Positions 49,261 to 58,192 of a stretch of 64,000 nucleotides of DNA are shown here, piece after piece. Source of the stretch: Haematospirillum jordaniae (GTDB lineage Bacteria; Pseudomonadota; Alphaproteobacteria; Rhodospirillales; Rhodospirillaceae); the NCBI RefSeq assembly GCF_001611975.1, contig NZ_CP014525.1, forward strand, positions 1,170,001-1,234,000, read 5' to 3'. Within the stretch, counting starts at the first letter, position 1, and every line of letters starts with the position of its first letter. The notes beneath the pieces are model-generated. The model was not told the DNA's origin, made no database searches, and worked only from the letters and a program-made list of their open reading frames with translations. The position numbers and the translations under genes were made by a program.

Positions 49261-51192
49261 CTAGGCCTGCTCGCGGGCGCTGGCTTCCTCCAGTTCCTCC
49301 ACGGCCTTCAGCCACCGGTCCTCGGCCATTTGAAGATCGCGGCCAACAGCTCCCAGCTCCATGCGCAAGGCGGCGACCTTGTCATCCGGTCCACTGTACA
49401 GGGTCGGGTCGGCCAGCTTTGCTTCCAGATCATCTCGGCGTGCATTCAGGCGCGTGACCTGTTGTTCACACCGTTCCACACGCTGGCGCAAGGGGGCCAG
49501 GCGGGCGCGGATCTGCGCGGCCAGGCGTCGGTCCTCGCGGCGGTTGGTTGCTGTGCCGGTCCGGGGTGTGTCTGCAGCATCCTCATTTCCGGCCTTGCTG
49601 CCCCGGCGGTCGTCTCGCGCGCGGTCCAGCAACCACTGCCGGTAATCCGCCATGTCGCCGTCAAAGGGCTGGACCTGGCCATCGGCCACCAGCCACAGCC
49701 GGTCGGCGCAGGCCTCGACCAAGTGGGTGTCGTGGGCGATCAGCACCACGGCCCCGCCAAAGGCGTTAAGGGCCGACATCAGGGAATCACGGGTATCAAT
49801 GTCCAAGTGGTTGGTGGGTTCGTCCAGCACGATCAGGTGCGGCTGTTCCCGGCACATCAGCGCGATCAGCAGGCGAGCCTTCTCGCCGCCGGAAAGCTTG
49901 GCCACCCGTGTTGTCGCATGGTCAACGCCAAACCCGAACCGGCCAAGAAAGGCGCGGACCCGGCTTTCCGGCGGGGCAGAGCCGCCTTTGGGGGTCATGG
50001 CGCGGCTCATGTGGCCAAGCGGGGTATCCTCGGGATTCAGTTCATCGGTCTGGTGCTGGGCGAAATAGCCGATGCGCAGTTTTGAAGACCGTTGCACGGT
50101 GCCCGACATAGGATCTAGGCGCCCGGTTAGCAGTTTGGCCAAGGTGGATTTCCCGTTCCCGTTGGCCCCCAGCAGCGCAATACGATCGTCCATGTCCAGG
50201 CGCAGGGAGATATCGCGCAGAACGGTCTTTCCGCCATAACCGACGCTGGCGTCATTGATGGCGATCATGGGCGGGGGCAGGGGTTCCGGATCGGGGAAGT
50301 CCAGCACAATGGTGCGTTCTTCGACCACGCTGACCGGAAGATCCATTTTTTCCAGCATTTTCATGCGGCTCTGGGCCTGGCGGGCCTTGCTGGCCTTGGC
50401 GCGGAAGCGGGCGATGAAGCCTTCCATCTTCTTGCGCTGTTCCAGAAGTTTGGCGTTCCCCTTGACTTGCAGGTCCAGTTTCTCGCGCCGTGTCTTTTCA
50501 AACGTGTCGTAGTTGCCGCCGTAGCTGGTCAGGGTCCGGTTTTCCAGGTGAAGGATCCGGTTTGGCACCTGGTTCAGCAGGTCGCGGTCATGCGAGATAA
50601 CCACCAGGGTGCCGGGCCATTGGGCCAGATAGCCCTGCAGCCACAGCGTGGCTTCCAGATCCAGGTGGTTGGTCGGCTCGTCCAGCAGCAGCAGGTCGGG
50701 GCGGGAGAACAGGACGGCGGCTAGGGCCACGCGCATGCGCCAGCCGCCGGAATAGTCCTGCACCGGGCGTTCATGATCGGTGGCAGGAAAGCCAAGCCCG
50801 GACAAAATGCGTGCCGCCCGCGCCGGGGCGCTGTGGGCATCGATGGCATTCAGGCGTTCGTGGATATCGGCCAGCTCCCCCGGTGGGGGGTCCTGTTCCA
50901 GGCGCTGCAGCAGTGCCGAGCGTTCGGTGTCGGCGGCCAGCACGGTGTCGATCAGCGACCCGGTGCTTTCCGAGGCTTCCTGGCGCAGATAGCCGATCCT
51001 GGCCCGGGAGCGGGTGCGGATTTCACCCCCGTCGGGGGCAAGGTCGCCGGTGATCAGCTTGATCAGGGTGGATTTGCCGGTGCCGTTGCGGCCAACCAAG
51101 CCAACCCGGGCCCCAGCAGGGATGTGGGCCGAGGCGCCGTCCAGAAGGACGCGGCCGCCAAGGCGAAACAGGACGGAATTCAGGTGCAGCAT
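49261..51192 (-). CDS. ABC-F family ATPase (Uup/YheS-like)
   Basis: A 643-residue protein with two ABC domains and no membrane helices. First domain: 'GLVGRNGTGKSTLIKLITGD' (Walker A), 'YSGGWRMRVALAAVLF' (signature) and 'LLLLDEPTNHLDLEATLWL' (Walker B). Second: 'ALLGANGNGKSTLAKLLTGR', 'LSGGEKARLLIALM' and 'LIVLDEPTNHLDIDTRDSL'. A charged linker (PtIM, 'KARQAQSRMKMLEKM') separates them and a coiled-coil C-terminus ('RRDDLEAKLADPTLYSG') resembles Uup/YheS. ABC-F proteins act on ribosomes. ATG 51192 opens at MLHLN, the usual family start. Confidence 0.93.
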   Translation of the reverse strand: MLHLNSVLFRLGGRVLLDGASAHIPAGARVGLVGRNGTGKSTLIKLITGDLAPDGGEIRTRSRARIGYLRQEASESTGSLIDTVLAADTERSALLQRLEQDPPPGELADIHERLNAIDAHSAPARAARILSGLGFPATDHERPVQDYSGGWRMRVALAAVLFSRPDLLLLDEPTNHLDLEATLWLQGYLAQWPGTLVVISHDRDLLNQVPNRILHLENRTLTSYGGNYDTFEKTRREKLDLQVKGNAKLLEQRKKMEGFIARFRAKASKARQAQSRMKMLEKMDLPVSVVEERTIVLDFPDPEPLPPPMIAINDASVGYGGKTVLRDISLRLDMDDRIALLGANGNGKSTLAKLLTGRLDPMSGTVQRSSKLRIGYFAQHQTDELNPEDTPLGHMSRAMTPKGGSAPPESRVRAFLGRFGFGVDHATTRVAKLSGGEKARLLIALMCREQPHLIVLDEPTNHLDIDTRDSLMSALNAFGGAVVLIAHDTHLVEACADRLWLVADGQVQPFDGDMADYRQWLLDRARDDRRGSKAGNEDAADTPRTGTATNRREDRRLAAQIRARLAPLRQRVERCEQQVTRLNARRDDLEAKLADPTLYSGPDDKVAALRMELGAVGRDLQMAEDRWLKAVEELEEASAREQA

Positions 51193-51261
51193 GGGCGTTC
51201 GTCTAGCATACATCCGGAGTGGATGCAAAATGGTCGTTGTGTGCCGGTGCAAAACAGTTGG

Positions 51262-51290
51262 TTGTCAGGGCAGTGCTTTGCAGGTATAAC
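51262..51290 (+). promoter_or_regulatory. promoter of ndk
   Basis: TTGTCA (51262-51267), 17 bases, TATAAC (51285-51290); start expected near 51297, giving a leader of about 120 bases before ndk. Confidence 0.65.
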
Positions 51291-51417
51291 CCCGGCGAAA
51301 GTTTTGTGCCTGCCTTCCGGATCCCGGGGCGGGCGCTGTTTGTCTTCCTTATGCCTGTCGGGCGGGGATGTCCCCCTTTCCGAAAGGGCCCCGTGCCTTT
51401 CAAGGAACATGCTGATC

Positions 51418-51840
51418 ATGACTGTTGAACGTACCCTGTCCATTATCAAGCCCGATGCCACCCGTCGCAACCTGACTGGCAAGATCAATGCCCGGTTCGA
51501 GGATTCTGGTCTGCGTATTGTTGCCCAGAAGCGTTTGCGTCTGACCCGTGACCAGGCCGAAGGCTTTTATGCCGTGCACCGCGAGCGGTCCTTCTTCCCG
51601 GATCTGGTGTCCTTCATGATGTCTGGCCCGGTGGTGGTTCAGGTTCTGGAAGGTGAAAACGCCGTCCTGAAAAACCGCGAGATCATGGGCGCCACCAACC
51701 CGGCCAATGCTGACCCCGGCACCATTCGGGCTGATTTTGCCGAGTCGATCGAGGCCAACTCGGTCCACGGTTCCGACAGCCCGGAAAATGCCGCCGCCGA
51801 GATTGCCTTCTTCTTCTCCCAGTCGGAGATTGTCGGCTAA
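51418..51840 (+). CDS. ndk: nucleoside diphosphate kinase
   Basis: A 140-residue Ndk of exactly the usual length: 'TLSIIKPDATRRNLTGKINA' at the start, 'REIMGATNPANADPGTIRAD' and the active-site 'NSVHGSDSPENAAAEIAFFF', where the His is phosphorylated. It equalises the NTP and dNTP pools. ATG 51418 gives the canonical MTVERT start. Confidence 0.98.
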   Translation: MTVERTLSIIKPDATRRNLTGKINARFEDSGLRIVAQKRLRLTRDQAEGFYAVHRERSFFPDLVSFMMSGPVVVQVLEGENAVLKNREIMGATNPANADPGTIRADFAESIEANSVHGSDSPENAAAEIAFFFSQSEIVG

Positions 51841-51865
51841 TCCTGCGTGTGGATTGATGACGCTG

Positions 51866-51900
51866 AAAAGGCAGGTTCCATCAGGGGGCCTGCCTTTTTT
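51866..51900 (+). terminator. terminator after ndk
   Basis: AAAAGGCAGG (51866-51875) / CCTGCCTTTTTT (51889-51900): a 10-bp stem ending in six T residues. Confidence 0.9.
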
Positions 51901-52040
51901 ACATGTCACCGCTGTGGATCAGGCAAGCGTGAGCGGTTGCGCCCGTGTCCCGTGTTGGATAGGGTGCAGCCTGCGCGGTGTTCCAACCGTGCTGTTGTCA
52001 CTGTCCCCGTTCCGGGGTGCTTTATCCACAGAGGCCCACC

Positions 52041-53243
52041 ATGTCCATTCTTGCCAGCCGCCTGTCTGCCATCAAACCTTCCCCGACCATTGCCGTGACC
52101 CAGAAAGCCGCAGATCTGAAAGCGGCCGGGCGTGATGTGATTGGTCTGGGTGCCGGAGAGCCGGACTTTGACACCCCGGATCATGTCAAGGCGGCGGCAA
52201 AGGCGGCCATGGACCGTGGTGAGACCAAGTACACTCCGGTTGCCGGCACGCTGGTCCTGCGCAAGGCGATTGTGGAGAAGTTCCACCGCGAGAATGGGCT
52301 GACCTATACGCCGGACCAGATCACGGTGGGATGTGGTGGCAAGCAGGTCATCTATAACGCCATCATGGCGACCGTGGATACCGGTGACGAAGTGATTATT
52401 CCGGCCCCGTACTGGGTGTCTTATCCGGATATTACCCTTCTGGCCGGGGGAACGCCGGTGTTTGTGGCCTGTGGCGAGGCCGATGGCTTCAAGCTGACGC
52501 CGGCAGCACTTGAAAAGGCCATTACCCCGAAAACAAAGTGGCTGATCCTCAACAGTCCCAGCAACCCGACCGGTGCGGCTTATTCTGCCGACGATTTGCG
52601 CGCCTTGGCCGATGTTCTGCTGAAGCATCCGCACGTGTGGGTGATGACCGACGATATGTACGAGCATCTGGTTTACGACGGCTTCCGCTTTGCCACCATT
52701 GCCCAGGTTGAACCAAAGCTGGTCGATCGTACGCTGACCATGAACGGTGTGTCCAAGTCCTTTGCCATGACCGGCTGGCGGGTTGGCTATGCCGGCGGGC
52801 CTTTGCCGCTGATCAAGGCGATCAACATGGTGCAGTCCCAGAGCAGCACGCACACTAGCTCCATTTCCCAGGCTGCCGCCGCTGCGGCGCTGTCACAGCC
52901 GATGGATTTCTTCCCGGCCTGGCGCGAGGCTTTCCGGGCCCGTAGGGATCTGGTGGTGCGGATGCTGAACGCGGCAAAGGGGCTGACCTGCCTGACCCCC
53001 GAAGGGGCGTTTTATGTGTACCCGTCCTGCGCCGGGATAATAGGCAAGAAGGCTCCGTCCGGGCGTACGATTTCCAGCGACAGTGATTTCGTCACCGAAC
53101 TTCTGGAAGCCGAAGGCGTGGCCGCCGTGCAGGGCGAGGCGTTTGGCCTGTCTCCGTATTTCCGCATTTCATATGCTACATCGGAACAGGTTCTGACCGA
53201 AGCCTGCACCCGGATCCAGCGTTTCTGCGCCAGCCTGTACTGA
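52041..53243 (+). CDS. aspartate aminotransferase, fold type I (subgroup Ib)
   Basis: A 400-residue PLP enzyme. 'VIGLGAGEPDFDTPDHVKAA', 'SPSNPTGAAYSADDLRALAD', 'TMNGVSKSFAMTGWRVGY' (PLP Lys in SKSFAMTGWR) and 'YFRISYATSEQVLTEACTRI' are typical of AatA-type (subgroup Ib) enzymes, often also able to act on prephenate. It links aspartate and 2-oxoglutarate to oxaloacetate and glutamate. ATG 52041 opens with the common 'SILASRLSAIKPSPTIAV' start. Confidence 0.92.
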   Translation: MSILASRLSAIKPSPTIAVTQKAADLKAAGRDVIGLGAGEPDFDTPDHVKAAAKAAMDRGETKYTPVAGTLVLRKAIVEKFHRENGLTYTPDQITVGCGGKQVIYNAIMATVDTGDEVIIPAPYWVSYPDITLLAGGTPVFVACGEADGFKLTPAALEKAITPKTKWLILNSPSNPTGAAYSADDLRALADVLLKHPHVWVMTDDMYEHLVYDGFRFATIAQVEPKLVDRTLTMNGVSKSFAMTGWRVGYAGGPLPLIKAINMVQSQSSTHTSSISQAAAAAALSQPMDFFPAWREAFRARRDLVVRMLNAAKGLTCLTPEGAFYVYPSCAGIIGKKAPSGRTISSDSDFVTELLEAEGVAAVQGEAFGLSPYFRISYATSEQVLTEACTRIQRFCASLY

Positions 53244-53295
53244 ACAGGCAATCTGTCGGCCCGCACCGCGATCCGTGGTGCCTGGCTGACGGCTG

Positions 53296-53760
53296 TCAGG
53301 AGCGGGGTACCTTGGGGATCCAGACGGTCTGGTAGTCGACCATGGGTTCCCGGCGTCCCCGCAGCCATGGGTTCAGGGCAAGGATGACATCGGGGTTTGT
53401 GCCTTCGCGCCGGGCGAAGCTTTCTACTGTGTCGCCGTGGCGGGCCATGCCGCGCAGGACCGGGAAGTCTGCCATGCCCCTGACCTCGGTCGGGGCATAG
53501 GTGGAGTCAAGCCGCTGGTTCAGGTTGGCATTATATTCTGCCAGTTCATGGACCCGGGCTTCCAGTTCCGCAACCTGCTGTTCCAGCTCCATGACGCGTG
53601 CGCCGGCTTCAATGTTGCGGGCGATCATGGCGTCTTGGGCTGCTTTTTGTTCACGCAACGCATCCCGCAGGAACAGGGCGCTTGCCGTTGATCCCAAGAC
53701 AAGACAGGTTACAAGGGCGATCAACACGGTTTTCAGCATGCGTGATGGTCGCGGAGTCAT
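53296..53760 (-). CDS. membrane-anchored coiled-coil LysM-like protein
   Basis: A 154-residue protein. One membrane helix (about residues 8-28, 'MLKTVLIALVTCLVLGSTAS') is followed by a coiled coil ('MELEQQVAELEARVHELAEY', about 55-75) and a C-terminal LysM-like motif 'ARHGDTVESFARREGTNPDV' then 'ILALNPWL', expected to bind peptidoglycan in the periplasm. ATG 53760 avoids an upstream stretch that overlaps the stress-protein region. Separated by 41 bases from the Usp gene that runs in the same direction. The partner is unknown. Confidence 0.7.
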   Translation of the reverse strand: MTPRPSRMLKTVLIALVTCLVLGSTASALFLRDALREQKAAQDAMIARNIEAGARVMELEQQVAELEARVHELAEYNANLNQRLDSTYAPTEVRGMADFPVLRGMARHGDTVESFARREGTNPDVILALNPWLRGRREPMVDYQTVWIPKVPRS

Positions 53761-53801
53761 AACACGTCTGTATCCTGGGGCTTTCCCTGCGTACCGTGCG
53801 T

Positions 53802-54677
53802 TCAATGACACAGCAGAAGGGGAATGGTGGCATGATCCAAGACATGGCGCGTGACGCCGCCCAAGATCAATTGGCGTAGTCGGGAGTGGGTAAAGGCACC
53901 CATGACCAGAAGGTCAGCCTGTTCCTGGCTTGCCGCTTCTAGCAAGGCACCGCCGACGGCGTTGCCGGTCAGCCCGGTGGGTTTGATCTGGCGGGTCTTG
54001 ATGGCAAGCCCATGCCAGCTAAGCCAGTGTTCCAGGTCCCGTGTTGCAGCATCGGCATGGCCTTCATCGGCAACCAGAACAGTGATGGCTTCAGCCTTCA
54101 GAAGGAAAGGCAGCGAGGCATGGATGGCCCGCACCGCTTCCGGGCTATTGTTCCAGGCAATGGCGACAGATTTTCCCAGTTGACGCACCGGTGTGCGCGG
54201 GGCAACCAGCAAGGGGCGCACGCTGTCCATCAGCACGGCGTTCAGGGTTGCCTCCAGCCACGGGTCTTCCTCTCCGGTTGGACGCCCGGCAATGACCAGA
54301 TCGCACAAACGCCCCAGCCGTGTTGCGATGCTGTCTTCGGACCCCGTTTCCTCGCGGAAGGAGATCGAGACCGACGCCGGTCCCGGTGGTTCTTCGACAA
54401 CGGGAAGGCTGTAGCGGGTCACAAGGCTGTCAAACAGGGCATGCACCCGGTTGGACTGCTCGCGGCCGCGGGTTTCACACAAGCGGATCATTTCATCAAC
54501 CATGGCCCCGGACATGGCTTCGCCCACCAGGGGGACAGCCTGTGCCGGGTCAGGGCGTACATGGAGAACCTGGATATGGGCGGCAAAATCTCTTGCAACA
54601 AGCAGGGCTGTTTCAAGTGTTGAAATGCCGCCCTCGGTATCTGGAACAACTGCTTGGAGGATGCGTAAACTGGACAT
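53802..54677 (-). CDS. tandem universal stress protein (UspA family)
   Basis: A 291-residue protein with two Usp folds. The first is divergent; the second, about residues 165-291, is typical: 'VAIAWNNSPEAVRAIHASLP', 'ITVLVADEGH', and 'ADLLVMGAFTHSRLRQLILG' followed by 'HVLDHATIPLLLCH', matching the G-(2x)-G-(9x)-G(S/T) nucleotide-binding stretch only loosely. It probably senses ATP or stress state in the cytoplasm; no partner gene can be named. Confidence 0.85.
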   Translation of the reverse strand: MSSLRILQAVVPDTEGGISTLETALLVARDFAAHIQVLHVRPDPAQAVPLVGEAMSGAMVDEMIRLCETRGREQSNRVHALFDSLVTRYSLPVVEEPPGPASVSISFREETGSEDSIATRLGRLCDLVIAGRPTGEEDPWLEATLNAVLMDSVRPLLVAPRTPVRQLGKSVAIAWNNSPEAVRAIHASLPFLLKAEAITVLVADEGHADAATRDLEHWLSWHGLAIKTRQIKPTGLTGNAVGGALLEAASQEQADLLVMGAFTHSRLRQLILGGVTRHVLDHATIPLLLCH

Positions 54678-54804
54678 CTGTACAGGCTCCCTTCGTAGCG
54701 GGAGAGGTGTGCGTATAGCTGCCTCCTCCCCTATGGCATGCGTGGGAGTATGAACCAGTTCCTGGTTCCAGAAAAGCCCAAAGGATTGAAGGAGCTACAG
54801 GGTC

Positions 54805-55323
54805 TCAGGCATTACAGCATTTTTTGAATTTCTTGCCTGATCCACAGGGGCATGGATCATTGCGTCCTGCCTTTGGTGTTTTCAGGCGTACCGTTCGTGG
54901 TCCGGTATTGCCATCAATATACATCCAGCGTCCGTCAATTTTCTCGAACCGGCTGGATTCATGGTGGGCATAGTCCTTGTCGCCCACTTTGAACCGAGCC
55001 ACGAATTCAACAAACCCGGTTGTATCGTCCGGTTCCGTACCACCCTCGGAAGACAGGATGGAAAGGCCAAGCCACTCGCTTTCCATCGCCCAAGCCTGCA
55101 CGTGGTCCCGGTTAAAATCCACGCGGCTTTCCGGGGACAGAGTTTGTTCAATATAATCAACGTTATGTACAACAAAGGCCGCATAGCGGGACCGCATCAG
55201 GGCTTCTGGTGTCGGCGGCAGCCGGGTTCCGGCATGGAAAGGACCGCAGCATGTGTTGTATGTGGCTGTGGACCCGCAGGGGCATTCAGCCTGATCGGTG
55301 ATTGGCGCATTCATGATCATCAT
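54805..55323 (-). CDS. YchJ-family SEC-C motif protein
   Basis: A 172-residue protein of the UPF0225/YchJ family. The N-terminal SEC-C-like 'ECPCGSTATYNTCCGPFH' (four Cys) and the C-terminal 'NDPCPCGSGKKFKKCCNA' each supply a zinc knuckle; the middle 'MRSRYAAFVVHNVDYIEQTL' and 'VEFVARFKV' carry the NTF2-like fold. Function unknown. ATG 55323 overlaps the upstream kinase stop by 4 bases (ATGA), so the two are translationally coupled, which is worth noting. Confidence 0.9.
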   Translation of the reverse strand: MMIMNAPITDQAECPCGSTATYNTCCGPFHAGTRLPPTPEALMRSRYAAFVVHNVDYIEQTLSPESRVDFNRDHVQAWAMESEWLGLSILSSEGGTEPDDTTGFVEFVARFKVGDKDYAHHESSRFEKIDGRWMYIDGNTGPRTVRLKTPKAGRNDPCPCGSGKKFKKCCNA

Positions 55324-56900
55324 GCCTTCTTGCGCAGTTGGGTGGATTTTGCTGTGCTAGCCCGTACGGCATCCAGTGCGATGGCATCGGTCACTTCCTT
55401 GCTGCCAGAACTGTCGATGCGTGTCCAGCGCACTTCACCCACATTCCATGCCAGCTGTTTGTGCAGAACTTCAACGGTGGCATCAGACGGGGTCCGCTTA
55501 CGGTTTTCAATGCGGGTTGCGGCGATTTCAGGATCTGCTTCCAGCCACAGGCCGATAAATGGAACCCCAAGCTCGTGGGCCAACTCTTCAATCCGTTCCC
55601 GTTCTTCCTGTTTAGCAAAAACGGCGTCGGCAAGGACGGGCAGGCCATCGGCGATAACGCGGCGGCAGTCATCATACAGGGTGTCGTAGGTCTTGCGTGA
55701 CATTTCCCCGGTATAGGCAGACGGTGGCAGGTGTTCATAAGGGTCGTGGTCAAGGATGCGCTTGCGGATGACATCGGTTCGCAACACGATCCCGCCAAAG
55801 GCACCGCCCAGATGCGGGGCAAGGTGACGGGCGCAACGGGATTTTCCGGAGCCGGACAATCCACCGACGGCGATAATCATCGGTGTGGGGCGTTGCAGGG
55901 CTTCTAGGGCTTCCTGGTGATAGATGCGTGCCTGTTCCTGCATGGGGGCAGGGTTGCTTTGATGAGGGGCCATGGAGGCCGATATAAAGCTGCGGATCTG
56001 GGCCCGGATGGCGATGAACAGGGGAAGGGCGGCCAGACCATCTAAGTCATTGCGCCATTCCAGATAGGCATTGAGCAGGATGGAGGCTTCCGGTTTGTAC
56101 CCGCAGTGGAGCAGGTCCATCATCAGGAATGCAAGGTCGTACAGAACATCGATGGTCGAAAACAGCTCGTTGAATTCGATGCAGTCAAACAGCATCGGCT
56201 TGTTCTCGGACAGGCAGATGTTCCCCAAGTGCAGGTCGCCATGGCAGCGACGGACCTGACCGGAATGGCTGCGCGCATCAAGGAGGGGCGACAGCTGGCG
56301 AACCTCTGCCATCAGCTGCCCGAACAGGTCGCTGACGGAATCCGCGTCCAGAACGGGCATCCCGGTTCCGCTCTCACAGTGAGGCGTGGTCGCCTTGTGG
56401 TTCCGGTCCAGGATCGACATAACCCCCTTGGAGCCGAATCGGCCCGGGAAAATTTCAGCATTGCTGTGGAACCTGGAAATGGCTTCGGCCATATCCAGCA
56501 GCATGTTGTAGGACAGCCCCCCCTCGCGCCGGGCGACGGCAGACAGCAACATGTCTTGGGGGAATCGCCGCATTTCAATGACCCATTCCACGGGTTCCCC
56601 AATTCCCCCCAGCATCAGATCCCCGTTGCCGTTGCGGGTGACGGGAACGACATCCAGGTACAGGTCCGGCGCGGTGCGGCGGTTCAGGGATACCTCGGCC
56701 TGGCAGGCATCATGACGCATGGCGCAGGTTGCAAAGTCTAAGAAAGGCATGGTTACAGCTTTTTTTACCTTCCAGGCCCGGTCGCCGGACAGGAACACCG
56801 TTGATATGTGGGTGTCTATTCTTTCAACCGCCTGTCCATTGTGTGTGGCGGGGTCGGCGAGAAATGCAAGAACGACATCCTGCGGTGACGATATGGTCAT
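55320..56900 (-). CDS. two-domain kinase: aminoglycoside phosphotransferase-like plus P-loop kinase
   Basis: A 526-residue protein. The first 320 residues hold an APH/choline-kinase-like domain with 'RRCHGDLHLGNICLSENKPM' (HGD catalytic loop) and 'LFDCIEFNELFSTIDVLYDL' (metal Asp; D-C-I-E-F). The last 190 residues carry a P-loop 'IAVGGLSGSGKSRCARHLAP' (near 345) and 'TDVIRKRIL' of zeta-toxin/gluconokinase-type kinases. This architecture is common in proteobacteria (COG0645/COG2187) but has no fixed function. ATG 56900 opens the family start MTISSPQDVV. Confidence 0.85.
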   Translation of the reverse strand: MTISSPQDVVLAFLADPATHNGQAVERIDTHISTVFLSGDRAWKVKKAVTMPFLDFATCAMRHDACQAEVSLNRRTAPDLYLDVVPVTRNGNGDLMLGGIGEPVEWVIEMRRFPQDMLLSAVARREGGLSYNMLLDMAEAISRFHSNAEIFPGRFGSKGVMSILDRNHKATTPHCESGTGMPVLDADSVSDLFGQLMAEVRQLSPLLDARSHSGQVRRCHGDLHLGNICLSENKPMLFDCIEFNELFSTIDVLYDLAFLMMDLLHCGYKPEASILLNAYLEWRNDLDGLAALPLFIAIRAQIRSFISASMAPHQSNPAPMQEQARIYHQEALEALQRPTPMIIAVGGLSGSGKSRCARHLAPHLGGAFGGIVLRTDVIRKRILDHDPYEHLPPSAYTGEMSRKTYDTLYDDCRRVIADGLPVLADAVFAKQEERERIEELAHELGVPFIGLWLEADPEIAATRIENRKRTPSDATVEVLHKQLAWNVGEVRWTRIDSSGSKEVTDAIALDAVRASTAKSTQLRKKA

Positions 56901-57162
56901 CGTGAAGCAATCCGGGGCTGGTCCAGGAAAAGTGTTGCGGACACTAACCGAAACGAACGTGAACGTGAACAAGAAAGCGCATTGTTTTTACAATTATGGT
57001 GAAGAATGGGGGAGAACCTTGACGTAAAGGGCTGTTTTCCTGATAGTTGGGCCTCTGTGTGCCTGGATCCGGGCCCCTCTGGCGGTTGAGGCGTCACCGT
57101 GATGTCGGATCCCCGTTTCAGTTTGCGCGAACGCGGCGCGCTTGTGTATCCGGAGCGTGTCC

Positions 57163-58119
57163 ATGGATTTGACCGTTTTGGCCTGGGGCGGCTTTGCCGT
57201 CTTTGTGCTTGGGCTTCTGGCTCTTGATCTTGGGGTGCTGAACCGCCGGGACGAGGTTGTGTCCCTGCGCCAGTCCCTTTTGATGTGCTTGTTCTATTTT
57301 GTGCTGGCGATGAGCTTCGGGGCGGGGGTCTGGTATCTCCGTGGCCCTGTATCCGGGATGGAGTTCCTGACCGGGTATCTGATCGAGCTGAGCCTTTCCA
57401 TCGACAATATCTTTGTGATTGCGCTGGTGTTTACGGCTTTTGCTGTTCCACCCCGTTACCAGCACCGGGTTTTGTTCTGGGGGATTATTGGTGCGCTGGT
57501 GATGCGCGCGGGCATGATTCTAGCCGGGACAGCGCTGGTACGCGAATTCCACTGGATTTTGTATCTGTTTGGCGCGTTCCTAGTGTTCACCGGTATCAAG
57601 ATGGTGGTAGCTGCAGATGCCGAGCCAGCGCCGGAGAAAATATGGCTGGTGCGTCTGGCCCGGCGTTTCTTCCGCGTGACCCGGGATTTTCACGACCATA
57701 ACTTTTTTGTCACCATTGATGGCGTGCGCCATGCGACACCCTTGTTTCTGGCTCTGCTGGCGGTCGAGGCTGTGGATGTGGTTTTTGCCGTAGACAGCAT
57801 TCCGGCGATTTTCGCCATTACCACAGATCCCTTTATTGTTTTTACCTCCAACGTCTTTGCCATTCTGGGATTGCGGTCCCTGTATTTTGCCTTGGCCGGG
57901 TTGTTGCCGCGGTTCCGGTATCTGAAATATGGCCTGGCGCTGTTGCTGGTCGTGGTCGGTGTGAAGATGCTGATGGTCGATTTCTACAAGATGCCAACCT
58001 GGGTCGCCTTGTCCCTGATTGTCGGCATTATCGGGGGATCGGTCCTGCTTTCTATCTGGAAAACCCGGAATGAGGGTCTCCAGGCTGCGCCGGAGCCACT
58101 GGACAATCGCGATCCATGA
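57163..58119 (+). CDS. TerC/Alx-family integral membrane protein
   Basis: A 318-residue protein with about nine membrane helices. Motifs: 'LALDLGVLNRRDEVVSLRQS', 'LIELSLSIDNIFVIALVF' (acidic residues inside a helix: S-L-S-I-D-N) and 'VEAVDVVFAVDSIPAIFAIT' (E-A-V-D plus D-S-I-P), all hallmarks of TerC proteins that export manganese or take part in tellurite resistance. ATG 57163 has CGGAG. In the 260 bases upstream I looked for the manganese riboswitch known before some of these genes and could not find it. Confidence 0.9.
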   Translation: MDLTVLAWGGFAVFVLGLLALDLGVLNRRDEVVSLRQSLLMCLFYFVLAMSFGAGVWYLRGPVSGMEFLTGYLIELSLSIDNIFVIALVFTAFAVPPRYQHRVLFWGIIGALVMRAGMILAGTALVREFHWILYLFGAFLVFTGIKMVVAADAEPAPEKIWLVRLARRFFRVTRDFHDHNFFVTIDGVRHATPLFLALLAVEAVDVVFAVDSIPAIFAITTDPFIVFTSNVFAILGLRSLYFALAGLLPRFRYLKYGLALLLVVVGVKMLMVDFYKMPTWVALSLIVGIIGGSVLLSIWKTRNEGLQAAPEPLDNRDP

Positions 58120-58135
58120 TGTGAGGGGTGTGCAG

Positions 58136-58163
58136 AAAGGCGGGAACAGGTTCCCCGCCTTTT
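58136..58163. terminator. bidirectional terminator between terC and the binding-protein array
   Basis: AAAGGCGGGAA (58136-58146) pairs with TTCCCCGCCTTT (one bulged C) and both ends carry A/T runs, so it can end terC and the seven-gene array. Confidence 0.8.
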
Positions 58164-58192
58164 GATTCCGGTGCGTGTATGTGCGGGGCGGT

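Noticed and set aside
56955..56970. Tandem GAACGT repeat near the start of the two-domain kinase
   Set aside because: Only about two and a half copies of a hexamer; too short to distinguish from chance.
56901..57162. Possible manganese riboswitch (yybP-ykoY) before terC
   Set aside because: The conserved loop sequences of that riboswitch were not found; only a weak promoter-like TTGACG is present.
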